Below, one piece after another: positions 9,566-18,835 of a DNA stretch of 34,001 bases. The stretch is from Bacteroidota bacterium (GTDB lineage Bacteria > Bacteroidota > Bacteroidia > Flavobacteriales_C > GCA-002722245). Numbering within the stretch: the first letter of the stretch is position 1; every line of letters starts with the position of its first letter. Made by a program: the position numbers and the translations under genes. The stretch lies in contig JAPLEZ010000074.1 of the NCBI GenBank assembly GCA_026390935.1, forward strand, positions 1 to 34,001, in the 5' to 3' direction. Below the pieces are notes generated by a model. That model had not been told where the DNA came from, did not search any database, and worked only from the letters and a program-made list of their open reading frames with translations.

Positions 9566-9579
9566 AAAAACATTTTTCG

Positions 9580-9650
9580 AAATTAATGCTGCACCACAAT
9601 CTGACTGGAAATGGTTTCCTTTTTCAAGCTTGCAATTGCTACAATAAATT
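9580..9650 (-). pseudogene. Second remnant of a type A sorting-domain 3' end
   Basis: On the minus strand this encodes FIVAIASLKKETISSQIVVQH and a stop. Bases 9580-9618 are identical (39 bp) to 5841-5879, the 3' end of the PATR gene. Upstream similarity fades within about 20 codons, and the stop of the next gene (9672) lies only about 20-90 bp away. It is a gene tail without a gene. Confidence 0.7.
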
Positions 9651-9671
9651 CGCACGCGTCAGCACTTTTTC

Positions 9672-12600
9672 TTATTTATTTACTATCACCTTATGTACAC
9701 TATTGCCAACTTTTAGGAAATATACACCAGCATCAATATTGGATAGATCAATCACCGTAATTTCTGCATCCAACGAATTCGTTAAAACAATTTCACCAAC
9801 GGAATTGAATAAATTGAAAGTTTGAATAGTAACTACATTTTTCAAAAGTACATTTAAGGTATTGTTCGCAGGATTTGGATATACTGCAATTAAATTTGAT
9901 GATTCATTATTTTCAATTCCTGTTATTGAACTTTCAGTAAACACTAAGGAATTAATGTTGAAGTTACCGTTGGCATCATCGAAATAGATTCGCATTAATT
10001 GTAATCCTGTTGAAAGCGTGAGGGTAGTGTTTACGGTAGTCCACGATTGAACTCCTCCAGTATTAGAAACAGCAATAGAACCGGAAGTGTTTTCGCCGTT
10101 AATATTCACGTGAAATTGTCCGGCACTGATTGCAGCAACTCTGATCGCAAGGTCATAGGTGCCTGCCTTTGTTACATTTACCAAGTATTCTTGCCATTCA
10201 TTGGTGCTGTTCCATCCAAGATTATAACCGCCACCTGCATCAGAACAAGTTTCGATATCAACACCTTCAGAGGTTCTGTATTGTCCTCCATTGTTGGATG
10301 GATCGTTGTCGTTGTATGCATTGCCTTGTCCACCTATATTGAAATCTTCGGCCTGTATGGTTCCTGGAATGGTAAGAGGAGCATTTGGTTTTGTGCCCAC
10401 AAATTTAATATAGTCGATTTTAACTGTGCCACTTGATGCAATGGTTGGGTCTAAACGAATCTGCTTTATCATTCCAGTCCAGTTAGGGTTGGCCGAAAGA
10501 TCGATGATGTAAGTGCGCTGTTTGCTGTCGTTGGACACAACAGGAATGGACACTCTTTTTGTGCCATCATATCCAGTTGCAGTTGTTGTAACCCAAAATA
10601 GTTCAGCCGTTGAAGCTGAAGTTTGGTTTTGCATACTTAACACTACATATTTGTAATCAGTAGCAGAAATGTTGAGGTTATCGGGTGAGTGCATGTAAGG
10701 GTCGTTACCCGTGATGTTTGCAGTGAAAATACTATTGGAAACTGTATTACTCATTGCCTGAATGGTGTTCCATCCTTCGATAGAATTAGTGAAATGCCAG
10801 TAGTTAGGTGACGAAGCGGTAGAAGGATTATTGATATCCCATCCCTTGAATTTATAAACTTCTTCCTTTAATATTTTAAGATATAAATCTCCAAAGCCAC
10901 CTTCCATAGGCTCCATGTCATTGCTGTATTCAGGATTTCGCTGTTCACCTTGACTACTTTCGCAGCCAGTCCATTCATTAAAAGACATGACTTGTACAAC
11001 ATCAACATCATATTTTTTTGCATAAGCAAACGATTCGCGAAGTGTTTCGCCATTTCTTCTTCCTTTGGCTCCTCCCCAAGTATCAATACAGTTTTTTAAA
11101 CCTGCATCAACTTGATTATAGCTTTCTGGTCCCCACCATCCGCAGGTGCGCAATGCTGCATGCGCAGCCATCCATTCCGGACGGCCATCGTATGCATAAG
11201 TTGGAGGGTGCACGTTTTCGCTCCACGACCAAAGGCCATTATTTGAGCGCATAGTGGCTTTGTCGTACATGTTGTTTTGAACCAGCGTCGCGAACATGTT
11301 CCTGATGGTGATGTTTGCGTCAAATTGTGAGTGGTTCCAGCTGTTGTAGTTCCAGTTGCCGTTTTGGTACGCAATAACAAGGGGTTTGCCTCTGTGCTTG
11401 TAATAAACCGCTCCTCTAGTGGCATGATCAATATAATTTGTTTTAACAACCTGTACTTCTGAATTCATTGTGCCATCAACGTTGGCTGCTTCGTTAAATG
11501 GACACCCGATCATAATACATACTTGAACGTATGGCAAACCATTGTTTTTTCGCCATACCTGGCGATCTACAAAAACTTCTGTAAAAGCTTCTAACCATTG
11601 ATTCTGTGTGCCGCAGTTATTTGACCAATCCATCGAAACATAATCTATCCCTGCATCTGTGAGCCAGTCAGTATGTTTGTCAATCACGGCAAGATCATTT
11701 GATTTATAGTATCCCAGCTGCGGCTTTGCCCAAGAACATACTGCGTTGGTTGCCACAGCGGCATCACTCCAAACTGCATTGGGGTGCCAAGGAGAGTAGG
11801 CGATGCCGACCTGTTTGTCTTTACCGTTTTGGTCATGTAATACATGGGCAAGGTCTATACCTAAATTGATAGAGCCTGGTGGCACGAAATGATTGTCGTT
11901 TACTCCAATGGGAAATCGAACTTTATCGGTGCTAGGATCAAAAATTCCTACGTATTGCAAGTCGTCGGCAACTTTTTGTTGGGCGTTTCTAACCAAAGGC
12001 CCCTGTGTGGCATCGCCCCAGTTAGGGATGGTTTGTGAAATAGCAAATTGCATGTTTGGAGATTTGAACTCACTTCGCAAATCGGAAATTAAATTTTTCA
12101 AATGTCCTTCGTATTCGGCTCCTTTGCCTTCCATCATGTCGGATTCGCCCTGTATCCAGCCCATGCCTGCAATTTCATACGTGCCTCCAATAGATGCTAA
12201 TGCAGTATTTACGCTATTTACGATAGTAGTATAACCCTGCCCCAAAGTGCCGCCGCGGGACGGCGGACGAAAATAACTATGAAGCGCTTGTCCGGGACGG
12301 TTACATTTTATAATTGCAATTTTATCATTTGGATAAAGTTGCGATAAGGTATATCCCATACTCAATTCTGGTCCGGCGAAGCCCGACCAATCGTATCCCC
12401 AACCTGGAGCCAGAGCTTGCCATGTTCGCACATTTGCGCGAGGTGCTGGTTTTGAAGGATTAATGTCCTCATAGGTTTCACCAATCCAACATTTGATGCT
12501 GGTATGTGTTTTATTCATTTCAACTGGCCATTGATTGATTGGTACATTACCGTTGCAATTAGATTGGCCACTAAGAATAAAAACTTTGTAATGATTTTGA

Positions 12601-12674
12601 GTCTTTGCGTTAGTTGAAGATAGAGCCAACGCAAGTAAAATGAATAAGTGTTTTGATTTAAAAATTTTACGCAT
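9672..12674 (-). CDS. Secreted bifunctional enzyme: SASA-type carbohydrate esterase + GH99-like domain + CBM6, T9SS type A
   Basis: 1000 residues with a signal peptide (about 1-25). Residues 30-280 form a SASA/CE6-like SGNH esterase: FILSGQSN (Ser38), GWIQGESD (172-179) and a late DNH motif (His262), predicted to remove acetyl groups from polysaccharide or sialate. Residues ~288-610 resemble GH99/WbsX-like and DUF5010 barrels: GYYKSND..VIDKHTDWLTDAGIDYVSMD, then SFNEWTG (Glu567) and a late MEP motif. Residues ~625-757 are an unassigned beta-sandwich module (YMHSPDNL, IKQIRLDP). Residues ~762-890 are CBM6 (AEDFNIGGQGNAY, GGGYNLGW, EWQEYLVNV). Then comes a type A sorting domain (VYPNPANNTL, GVYFLKVG). 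The two C-terminal modules recur in the GH43 protein at 21056-23380. A 17-bp GC-rich palindrome lies within the esterase part. Substrate and GH99-like activity are inference. Confidence 0.85.
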   Translation of the reverse strand: MRKIFKSKHLFILLALALSSTNAKTQNHYKVFILSGQSNCNGNVPINQWPVEMNKTHTSIKCWIGETYEDINPSKPAPRANVRTWQALAPGWGYDWSGFAGPELSMGYTLSQLYPNDKIAIIKCNRPGQALHSYFRPPSRGGTLGQGYTTIVNSVNTALASIGGTYEIAGMGWIQGESDMMEGKGAEYEGHLKNLISDLRSEFKSPNMQFAISQTIPNWGDATQGPLVRNAQQKVADDLQYVGIFDPSTDKVRFPIGVNDNHFVPPGSINLGIDLAHVLHDQNGKDKQVGIAYSPWHPNAVWSDAAVATNAVCSWAKPQLGYYKSNDLAVIDKHTDWLTDAGIDYVSMDWSNNCGTQNQWLEAFTEVFVDRQVWRKNNGLPYVQVCIMIGCPFNEAANVDGTMNSEVQVVKTNYIDHATRGAVYYKHRGKPLVIAYQNGNWNYNSWNHSQFDANITIRNMFATLVQNNMYDKATMRSNNGLWSWSENVHPPTYAYDGRPEWMAAHAALRTCGWWGPESYNQVDAGLKNCIDTWGGAKGRRNGETLRESFAYAKKYDVDVVQVMSFNEWTGCESSQGEQRNPEYSNDMEPMEGGFGDLYLKILKEEVYKFKGWDINNPSTASSPNYWHFTNSIEGWNTIQAMSNTVSNSIFTANITGNDPYMHSPDNLNISATDYKYVVLSMQNQTSASTAELFWVTTTATGYDGTKRVSIPVVSNDSKQRTYIIDLSANPNWTGMIKQIRLDPTIASSGTVKIDYIKFVGTKPNAPLTIPGTIQAEDFNIGGQGNAYNDNDPSNNGGQYRTSEGVDIETCSDAGGGYNLGWNSTNEWQEYLVNVTKAGTYDLAIRVAAISAGQFHVNINGENTSGSIAVSNTGGVQSWTTVNTTLTLSTGLQLMRIYFDDANGNFNINSLVFTESSITGIENNESSNLIAVYPNPANNTLNVLLKNVVTIQTFNLFNSVGEIVLTNSLDAEITVIDLSNIDAGVYFLKVGNSVHKVIVNK
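12250..12266. repeat. GC-rich 17-bp palindrome inside the esterase domain
   Basis: CCGCCG-CGGGA-CGGCGG is a perfect 6-bp stem with a 5-nt loop and is almost wholly G+C within an A+T-rich gene. On the coding strand it encodes RPPSRGG between SYF and TLGQGY of the esterase domain, in frame. It looks like a short palindromic insertion tolerated by the protein. Confidence 0.5.
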
Positions 12675-12962
12675 ATCAAACTAATTATTGATAATTACAT
12701 TATTTAAATTATTTCCTGTTTTCAGCAGATAAGCTGCTGCAGCAATAATTAAAAGTATCTTAAAAACTATTTTGCTTGCTTAACATTTAAGTCATCTTGC
12801 AGGAGCTTTAATTCAATATTCGAGATTAATCTTTCAGTGTCAGGATTTTTCAATCAGGCTTAAATTCTCCATTTAGGCTTGAGCACTCCACTGTCATTGA
12901 TTAATTGCATCAATTGTGCATGCTTTCTCGCAATAGTGAATAAACTGCGCAATTCAGTTCAC

Positions 12963-15900
12963 TTACAATTGTAATTTGCTGTGTTTTTGAATGTATTCTT
13001 TTGGAGAGACGCCGTAATATTTAGAAAACACTTTTGTAAAGTAAGAGGAGTCACTAAATCCAACGAAATACGAAATTTGTGTGATGTTTAAATTGTCTTC
13101 TAACAAGAGCTGGCTACTTTTCTTCAATCGAATTATTTTAATGAAATCGTTGATGGTCATTCCACTCGCATTTTTAATTTTCACATATAAACTGCTTTTG
13201 CTCATTTTCATTTCTGTAGCCATTAAATCGCCATTGAGATGTGTATTGTCGATATTTTTTTCAACAAATTTACTGAGGTGATTGATGAAATCTTGATTGG
13301 ATTGATCAGGGTGATCATCTTTAGATTTTGAGGAGGATGAATTTGAAAATCTGTTTTTTACATTTTCAACCGTACGCAATAAATTATTTATGGTGTTGAG
13401 CAGCGCTTGCTTGTTAAATGGTTTGTGAATATAGGCATCGGCTCCAGCTTCTAAACCTTTTTGTTGTGCCATTTCAGAAGTTTGAGCGGTCATCAAAATG
13501 AATGGAATATAACCGGTATTTTTATCGGATTTTATTCGCTGACAAAATGAAATTCCATTTTCGCCGGGCATATTAATATCGCTCAAAATAATATCTGGAT
13601 GTTCTTTAGTGATGAATTCATAGGCTTCGTTTGCATTGCCGCTTAAGCGAACGCTGAAATAATCCGACAGCAAATCATTTAGCATATTTCTCACTTGCGG
13701 ATCGTCCTCAATAATTAGTATTTGTTTGTTAAAGAATTCCTCTTGAACTTCAACTGCAATTTCTTTTTTAATGTTTTCTTTTTTTACATCCTCCATCAGA
13801 TTTTCGGACATTACATATTCAACATTGCCTGGAATATGAAGATTAAAAGTGCTGCCAAATCCTAGTTTACTTTCTATTTCCAAATTGCCGCCGTTAATGG
13901 CAATAAATTCTTTTGCAATCATAAATCCTAAACCGGTTCCTGTTTCCTTTTCGGTTCCTACGCTGCTAAAGAAACTTTGTTTTTTCAGCAGTTTAACAAT
14001 GGTTTCGGGTTCCATTCCAACACCATTATCGGTGATGCTTAAGGTGATGTATTCGTTGTTTTTTAAAACGGATTCAATGCGTATTTCTCCAAATTGATTA
14101 GTGAATTTTATGGCATTGCTCAATATGTTTCTAATTGCTGCGCTAATCATTTCTCTGTCGCAATTAATGAAGTGGGTTGTGTTAATGGCTAATTTAATTT
14201 CAATGTTTTTGAGCGAAGCTTGAAGCTGAACCACTTGGGTGATGTCGTTGATTATTTCATTGAGATTTATTTTTTCTTTATTGATTTTGATATTGGAGGT
14301 TTGCGTGCGGGTCCAATCCAATAAATTTAAAACCAAATTTTTCAGTCGGGTAGAGGAAAGCTCTAAATTGCGTGTTAAAGAACGGTGTCGATCATTTGTT
14401 GAATCTTTAAATTCCTCGTTTATCAATTCACTTAGTAAGGACATGGAGGTGATTGGATTTTTTAAATCGTGTGCAACAATTTCGTAAAATTTATCCTTCA
14501 TTAATTGTTGTTCTTCAATGACCTTGGTTCTGTTTTTTACTTCTTGTTGAAGGAAAATATTTTGCTTTTTTATTTGAATGGTTTTTAAGTAGAAGTACCC
14601 AATTGATCCAACTAGAATGGTTACTGCTAGTAGCGTTTTGAACCACCAAGTCATGTACCAAGGAGGAAGGATAATTAAAGTCAGTACTTTTGGGTTTTTA
14701 CTCCACAGGCCATCGCTATTGGCTGCTTTTACCAAAAATTGGTATGTGCCTGGCGATAAATTGGTGTAAGTTGCAATTCGCCTGTCAGCAGAAACTTCTC
14801 TCCAGTTTTCATCAAAACCTTGTAATTTATACGCGTATTTATTTTTTTGCGGAGCGAGGTATTCTAGAGCGGAAAATTCAAAGCTGACAATGTTTTCTGA
14901 ATAGAATAGTTCAATGGTGTCGCAAAGGTTAATTGCTTTATTTAAAATTTCTCGTTCGTTTAATAAGCTTTTTGGATTGATAGGGTTGTTAAAAATAGAT
15001 AGGTTGGTAATTACCACCTGAGGTACTTTGGTGTTAAAAGTGATACTATCGGGATGAAAGAAGTTGAAACCATCAATTCCGCCAAAGTAGAGGTATCCGT
15101 TTTTTGTTTTTGCTTTACTGTTGTAATTGAATTCATTGCTTACCAATCCATCTTCAGAAGTATAGTTGACAAATGTTTTCTTTTTAGGATCAAAACTAGA
15201 AATCCCTTTATCTGTGCTGAGCCACAATAATCCGTTTGCATCTTCTAAAATGCAGTACACGTTGGTGGTGTTGAGTCCCTGGTTTTTTGAGTAGTTTTGA
15301 AATTTTTGAGTTTTGCGATCAAGCATTTCACACAATCCACCGTAAACAGTAGCGAACCATATTTTTCCATGACTATCTTCAAAAACATCTCTTATTTCAT
15401 CGGAGGGCAGTGAATGATGGAAACTACTTGCTTTTGTGAAATGTGTGTACGTTTTGTTTTTTGGATCAAAGCAAACTGCGCCGTTGGTTTCCGTAGAAAG
15501 CCATATTTGGTTTTTACTGTCTTCGCACAGCGCAAATACATTTGATGCAGCGAGTTTTTTGTGCAAAGTTTCGTCAATAGAATTGTGTGAAATATTTCCG
15601 TTGGTATGATTCATTGCATCAAATCCATTACACAAAAATCCTATATACAAATTTGTGCCATCGGCGGAATTTAAAAGCGCCCAAACTTTGTCGCCAGCAA
15701 TATTTTTTTCGGGAAAACGATTGTCGGGCAAAAACTGTTGAGTGCTGTTGTTTTCCATATCCCACTTGCAAATTCCCTTGCCGTATGAGCCCAACCATAG
15801 TTTTTTATTTTTGTCGATAGAAATGGATTTTACAACATCAAAACAAATTTTTGAATTTGCTGTAGAAAAAAAACTAATTTCATTTTTGTTGAAGTCGAAA

Positions 15901-17060
15901 TAATTTAAACCACCTCCATCTGTTCCCAACCACACATTGTTTTTTTCATCCTCGGCAATGCATAAAACCGATTTGTTGTTTAGCTTTTTCCCAGGTTCTC
16001 CTTTGATGGTGAAGCCATTAAATTTTAGTTTTGATTTGTTCCACATACTTACTCCTGCAGCATAGGTGCCCACCCATATTGTGTTATCATTGAATTGCTC
16101 TATGGCATAAACTGCGTTACTGGCTAATGATGTTGGATCATCTTCGTTGTGTTGGATGTAAGAGATGTTACCGTTTTTGTAGGTGGCGATCCCTTCGCCA
16201 TCACTACCAATCCAAACTGTCCCATCTGCAGTTTCTTTAATGCATATGATATTGTTCGACTTGATTTTATTGTTTTCTGCACTTAGTTTTTCGTAAGTCC
16301 AATTGACGGTATTGATAATTAAAATACCGTCGCTTCCGTTGCTGATCCATAATTTTCCTTCTCTTGTAAATTTTACAATTCCACCTTTATTGAATGTTTC
16401 GGATTTTGCTTTTGGATAAGGAATTTCTTTGTATTGAAAGGATTTTTGGTTTGGATTAAATATACACAGTTCATTGCCAATTCCATATAGCCATAGGTTT
16501 CCATTAGGATCTTCGGTCATGCTGCAAATAAAAGGTTTGTCTCTGTTTTTAAAGGGATAGAAGTGAGTGAACTTTCCTGTTTTAATATCGAATAAGTCGA
16601 GTCCTATTCTTGTTCCAATCCATATACGTCCAGCTTTGTCCTGAAAAACATTTAGCACGTAATCGTGATTTAGGCTGTTGGCACTGTTTTTTTTGTTGGA
16701 ATAGCGTTTGAAATCATCGCGACTTTTATTGTAAACACAAAATCCATTGTATTGAAAGGCTATGATTAATTGGCCTTCTTTGGTTTCATAAATTTGGCGA
16801 ATTTGATTCCCGGCAATTGAAGTGCTGTCATTGGGTTGATTGATGTAACTGTGGAAATTATATCCATCAAATCGCGATAAGCCATTGAAGGTACCAAACC
16901 ACATGAAGCCTTGCTGATCTTTTTGAATGGATGTAACATGACTATTGATGAGACCATCTTTATCGGAAATATGTTCGAAGGAGAATTTTTGTGCAGGCAG
17001 CAATTCAAAAATGAATAAGCATATAAGCCAACTGATTTTTTGCAAATTAAAACACATCAT
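12963..17060 (-). CDS. Hybrid two-component system sensor kinase / AraC-type regulator (HTCS)
   Basis: 1365 residues. A signal peptide or anchor (1-23) is followed by Reg_prop beta-propeller repeats (to about residue 690), with many W(F/I/L)GT and G(L/I)..FD motifs. Next are a Y_Y_Y domain (about 720-795; YKLQGFDENW, TYTNLSPGTYQF), one membrane helix (about 806-826), HisKA with EIVAHDLKNP (His864), HATPase_c with NAIKFT, DNGVGM and GTGLGF, a receiver domain (IIEDDPQ; phospho-acceptor Asp1161 in SDINMP; Lys in HKPF near 1212) and a C-terminal AraC helix-turn-helix (about 1285-1360; SKSSLYVKIK, FSDSSYFTKVF). All catalytic residues are present. By family knowledge HTCS proteins sense oligosaccharides in the periplasm and switch on polysaccharide-use genes. 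The neighbours (CE, GH99-like, GH43) are likely targets, which is inference. Confidence 0.95.
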   Translation of the reverse strand: MMCFNLQKISWLICLFIFELLPAQKFSFEHISDKDGLINSHVTSIQKDQQGFMWFGTFNGLSRFDGYNFHSYINQPNDSTSIAGNQIRQIYETKEGQLIIAFQYNGFCVYNKSRDDFKRYSNKKNSANSLNHDYVLNVFQDKAGRIWIGTRIGLDLFDIKTGKFTHFYPFKNRDKPFICSMTEDPNGNLWLYGIGNELCIFNPNQKSFQYKEIPYPKAKSETFNKGGIVKFTREGKLWISNGSDGILIINTVNWTYEKLSAENNKIKSNNIICIKETADGTVWIGSDGEGIATYKNGNISYIQHNEDDPTSLASNAVYAIEQFNDNTIWVGTYAAGVSMWNKSKLKFNGFTIKGEPGKKLNNKSVLCIAEDEKNNVWLGTDGGGLNYFDFNKNEISFFSTANSKICFDVVKSISIDKNKKLWLGSYGKGICKWDMENNSTQQFLPDNRFPEKNIAGDKVWALLNSADGTNLYIGFLCNGFDAMNHTNGNISHNSIDETLHKKLAASNVFALCEDSKNQIWLSTETNGAVCFDPKNKTYTHFTKASSFHHSLPSDEIRDVFEDSHGKIWFATVYGGLCEMLDRKTQKFQNYSKNQGLNTTNVYCILEDANGLLWLSTDKGISSFDPKKKTFVNYTSEDGLVSNEFNYNSKAKTKNGYLYFGGIDGFNFFHPDSITFNTKVPQVVITNLSIFNNPINPKSLLNEREILNKAINLCDTIELFYSENIVSFEFSALEYLAPQKNKYAYKLQGFDENWREVSADRRIATYTNLSPGTYQFLVKAANSDGLWSKNPKVLTLIILPPWYMTWWFKTLLAVTILVGSIGYFYLKTIQIKKQNIFLQQEVKNRTKVIEEQQLMKDKFYEIVAHDLKNPITSMSLLSELINEEFKDSTNDRHRSLTRNLELSSTRLKNLVLNLLDWTRTQTSNIKINKEKINLNEIINDITQVVQLQASLKNIEIKLAINTTHFINCDREMISAAIRNILSNAIKFTNQFGEIRIESVLKNNEYITLSITDNGVGMEPETIVKLLKKQSFFSSVGTEKETGTGLGFMIAKEFIAINGGNLEIESKLGFGSTFNLHIPGNVEYVMSENLMEDVKKENIKKEIAVEVQEEFFNKQILIIEDDPQVRNMLNDLLSDYFSVRLSGNANEAYEFITKEHPDIILSDINMPGENGISFCQRIKSDKNTGYIPFILMTAQTSEMAQQKGLEAGADAYIHKPFNKQALLNTINNLLRTVENVKNRFSNSSSSKSKDDHPDQSNQDFINHLSKFVEKNIDNTHLNGDLMATEMKMSKSSLYVKIKNASGMTINDFIKIIRLKKSSQLLLEDNLNITQISYFVGFSDSSYFTKVFSKYYGVSPKEYIQKHSKLQL

Positions 17061-17159
17061 ATTCTTCCAATAATATTTCTAAAATTTACTGTGACACTAT
17101 TTCAATCGTATGCTAAATGATTAACCGCAATACTACCAGTAATGCAGAAAAATTATCAT

Positions 17160-17270
17160 CACGTCCGTCATTGCGATAATTTTTGTACTCAAAAATTGAA
17201 GCAATCCCTTGTGTTTTAGGGATTGCTTCGTCGCCGCTAAAAAGCTGCTCCTCGCAATGACGTGCTGGAT
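17160..17270. repeat. Nested palindromic interspersed repeat
   Basis: The outer arms CGTCATTGCGA (17166-17176) and TCGCAATGACG (17252-17262) are perfectly inverted. Inside, AAGCAATCCCT (17199-17209) and AGGGATTGCTT (17218-17228) form a second perfect hairpin. The sequence style (TCATTGCGA..AAGCAATCCC) is a widespread bacterial interspersed palindrome that produces spurious 'RHCEE..DEAI' reading frames. It sits between the stop of the beta-helix-like gene and the start of the HTCS gene, where it could also stop transcription. Confidence 0.75.
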
Positions 17271-17330
17271 GTGAAGCACATCTATCGTTCGTTTCGGTTC
17301 TGGTACAATTGCGGATAATCATTATGCTAA

Positions 17331-18641
17331 TTATTGTCTTTTATTTATAGTGATTGAACTTTGATTGTTCAATGTTAAAAAGTAGATACCCTCCGGCAGA
17401 TCACTAACATCAAAGCTATGCCAGCCATTGGATAGCACACTGAAATTGTACGTTTTAATGGTTTGCCCCAAATTGTTGTATAGTACTCCCAGCGTTAACT
17501 CATTGTTTTCTTTTTCAAGTAGGAAGGAGTTGTTCAATACTTGTATGTGCTTGTTAAGGGCGCAATTGTTTGCTTGAATAATTTTGGAATAAGAGTAGGC
17601 ACCATTATAGTCTACTTGTTTTAATCGGAAATAGGAAAAATAATTTGCGCTGTTTTTCAAAAGTTCTGCAGCGTATTCTATCGTAGCAGAACTGTTTCCT
17701 GCACCTTCAGTTTTGTTCAAGACAACAAAAATCTGCCCGTCGCGTGATGCTTCAACTTCAAAATACGAATTATTGATTTCGCTGGCTGTTGACCACTCTG
17801 CATTCATTTGTGTGTAATCGCAAGTTACCTTGAAATACAAAAGTTCAATGGGCAAAATTGCGTCGCAGCCTGTGCACGATTGCGTGAGTGTTGCTGTTCC
17901 CCAGCTGCCAGTTCCGCTTTCGCTGCTTGCACCTGTTTTTTGACAAACATTAGTGCCGGCATTTGCTGAAAACGGATGACTGTTTCCCGACGTTGCCGAG
18001 GAAGTATATGAAATGCAGGAAGAACCTGTTGGTGTGGAAACCCAATTGTCCAATGATGACCAGCTGATACTTGTTACAGCTATCCTCGCATCGTTACCCT
18101 GACAAATTCCACCACTATTTTGCCAATCGCCTAATGTCCCAGTGGCTGTTACGCCTCCGTAGTTGGTGAAAGTACAACCGTTACCAGTGAAGTTTCCTGT
18201 AATGGCTATTTTGGCACCTAAGGCATTCATAAATGCAGTGGCATTGTTAAGTGCTAACCCTGCTGTGAAATTAAGCTGTCCGAAGTTATATACCGAGCAA
18301 TTGCTGGGAATAGTTGTTATGGCTGTGTTTAACACCGCTCCGGTTTTAATGTATATAATGCCTGAATTTAATGTTGCAGAAAGGGTTGTAGTGCCTGAAC
18401 ATAAAATTAATGTACCGCCATTTAAATTGATTCCACTAAGGGTTCCGCCATTATAATAGTAGGTGTTTCCGCTGTTTAAACTCGCGTTATTGGCAGCTAA
18501 GGTTCCTGAACAGGCCGGCTCAGCGGGCATTGCTGTACATGCCGCATGCATGTTATTGAAAATAAAAACAAAAATTAATACTAGTATAAGTACCAAGATG
18601 TGTTTTGTTTTTAATTCATTATGGAACTGTGTTGTATGCAT
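17331..18641 (-). CDS. Secreted beta-helix-like protein with T9SS type A-like C-terminus
   Basis: 436 residues. A strong hydrophobic signal peptide (about 13-33) is followed by short Thr/Asn/Gly-rich rungs (NGGTLSGINLNGGTLILCSG, NSGIIYIKTGAVLNT), which suggest a small right-handed beta-helix of the pectate-lyase-like fold. After a Cys-containing linker (CTGCDAILPIELLYF) comes the STASEINNSYFEVEASRDG..FRLKQVDYNG module that commonly precedes type A sorting domains. The C-terminus (LPEGIYFLTLNNQ...) has the ending expected of type A but lacks the usual FPNP opening (here VLNNSFLLEKENN), so the signal is degenerate. No catalytic motif was seen. It may bind polysaccharide. It is divergently oriented to the CE2-like esterase gene. 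Confidence 0.75.
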   Translation of the reverse strand: MHTTQFHNELKTKHILVLILVLIFVFIFNNMHAACTAMPAEPACSGTLAANNASLNSGNTYYYNGGTLSGINLNGGTLILCSGTTTLSATLNSGIIYIKTGAVLNTAITTIPSNCSVYNFGQLNFTAGLALNNATAFMNALGAKIAITGNFTGNGCTFTNYGGVTATGTLGDWQNSGGICQGNDARIAVTSISWSSLDNWVSTPTGSSCISYTSSATSGNSHPFSANAGTNVCQKTGASSESGTGSWGTATLTQSCTGCDAILPIELLYFKVTCDYTQMNAEWSTASEINNSYFEVEASRDGQIFVVLNKTEGAGNSSATIEYAAELLKNSANYFSYFRLKQVDYNGAYSYSKIIQANNCALNKHIQVLNNSFLLEKENNELTLGVLYNNLGQTIKTYNFSVLSNGWHSFDVSDLPEGIYFLTLNNQSSITINKRQ

Positions 18642-18835
18642 ACCTAAATTTACATCGATTTAAATGCCCGATTGTGTATTTTTCATTCAGTAATTTGTAA
18701 TAATCATTCAACGGGAAATTTTTCATTGAGCTCATAATCTGCGTTGCATAGCAATTTTCTTACACTTATTGCGCCGTACTTATTTTGCTTTTTTTTATTC
18801 TTTCAATGAGAATACTGAATGATTAATCAATATAT

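Noticed and set aside
12723-12739. Small hairpin CAGCAG-ATAAG-CTGCTG upstream of the esterase gene
   Set aside because: A short 6-bp stem with no T-run and no second copy; chance is likely.
17113-17322. A 69-codon minus-strand reading frame with the RHCEE..DEAI signature
   Set aside because: It is produced by the nested palindromic repeat at 17160-17270, a known source of spurious proteins.
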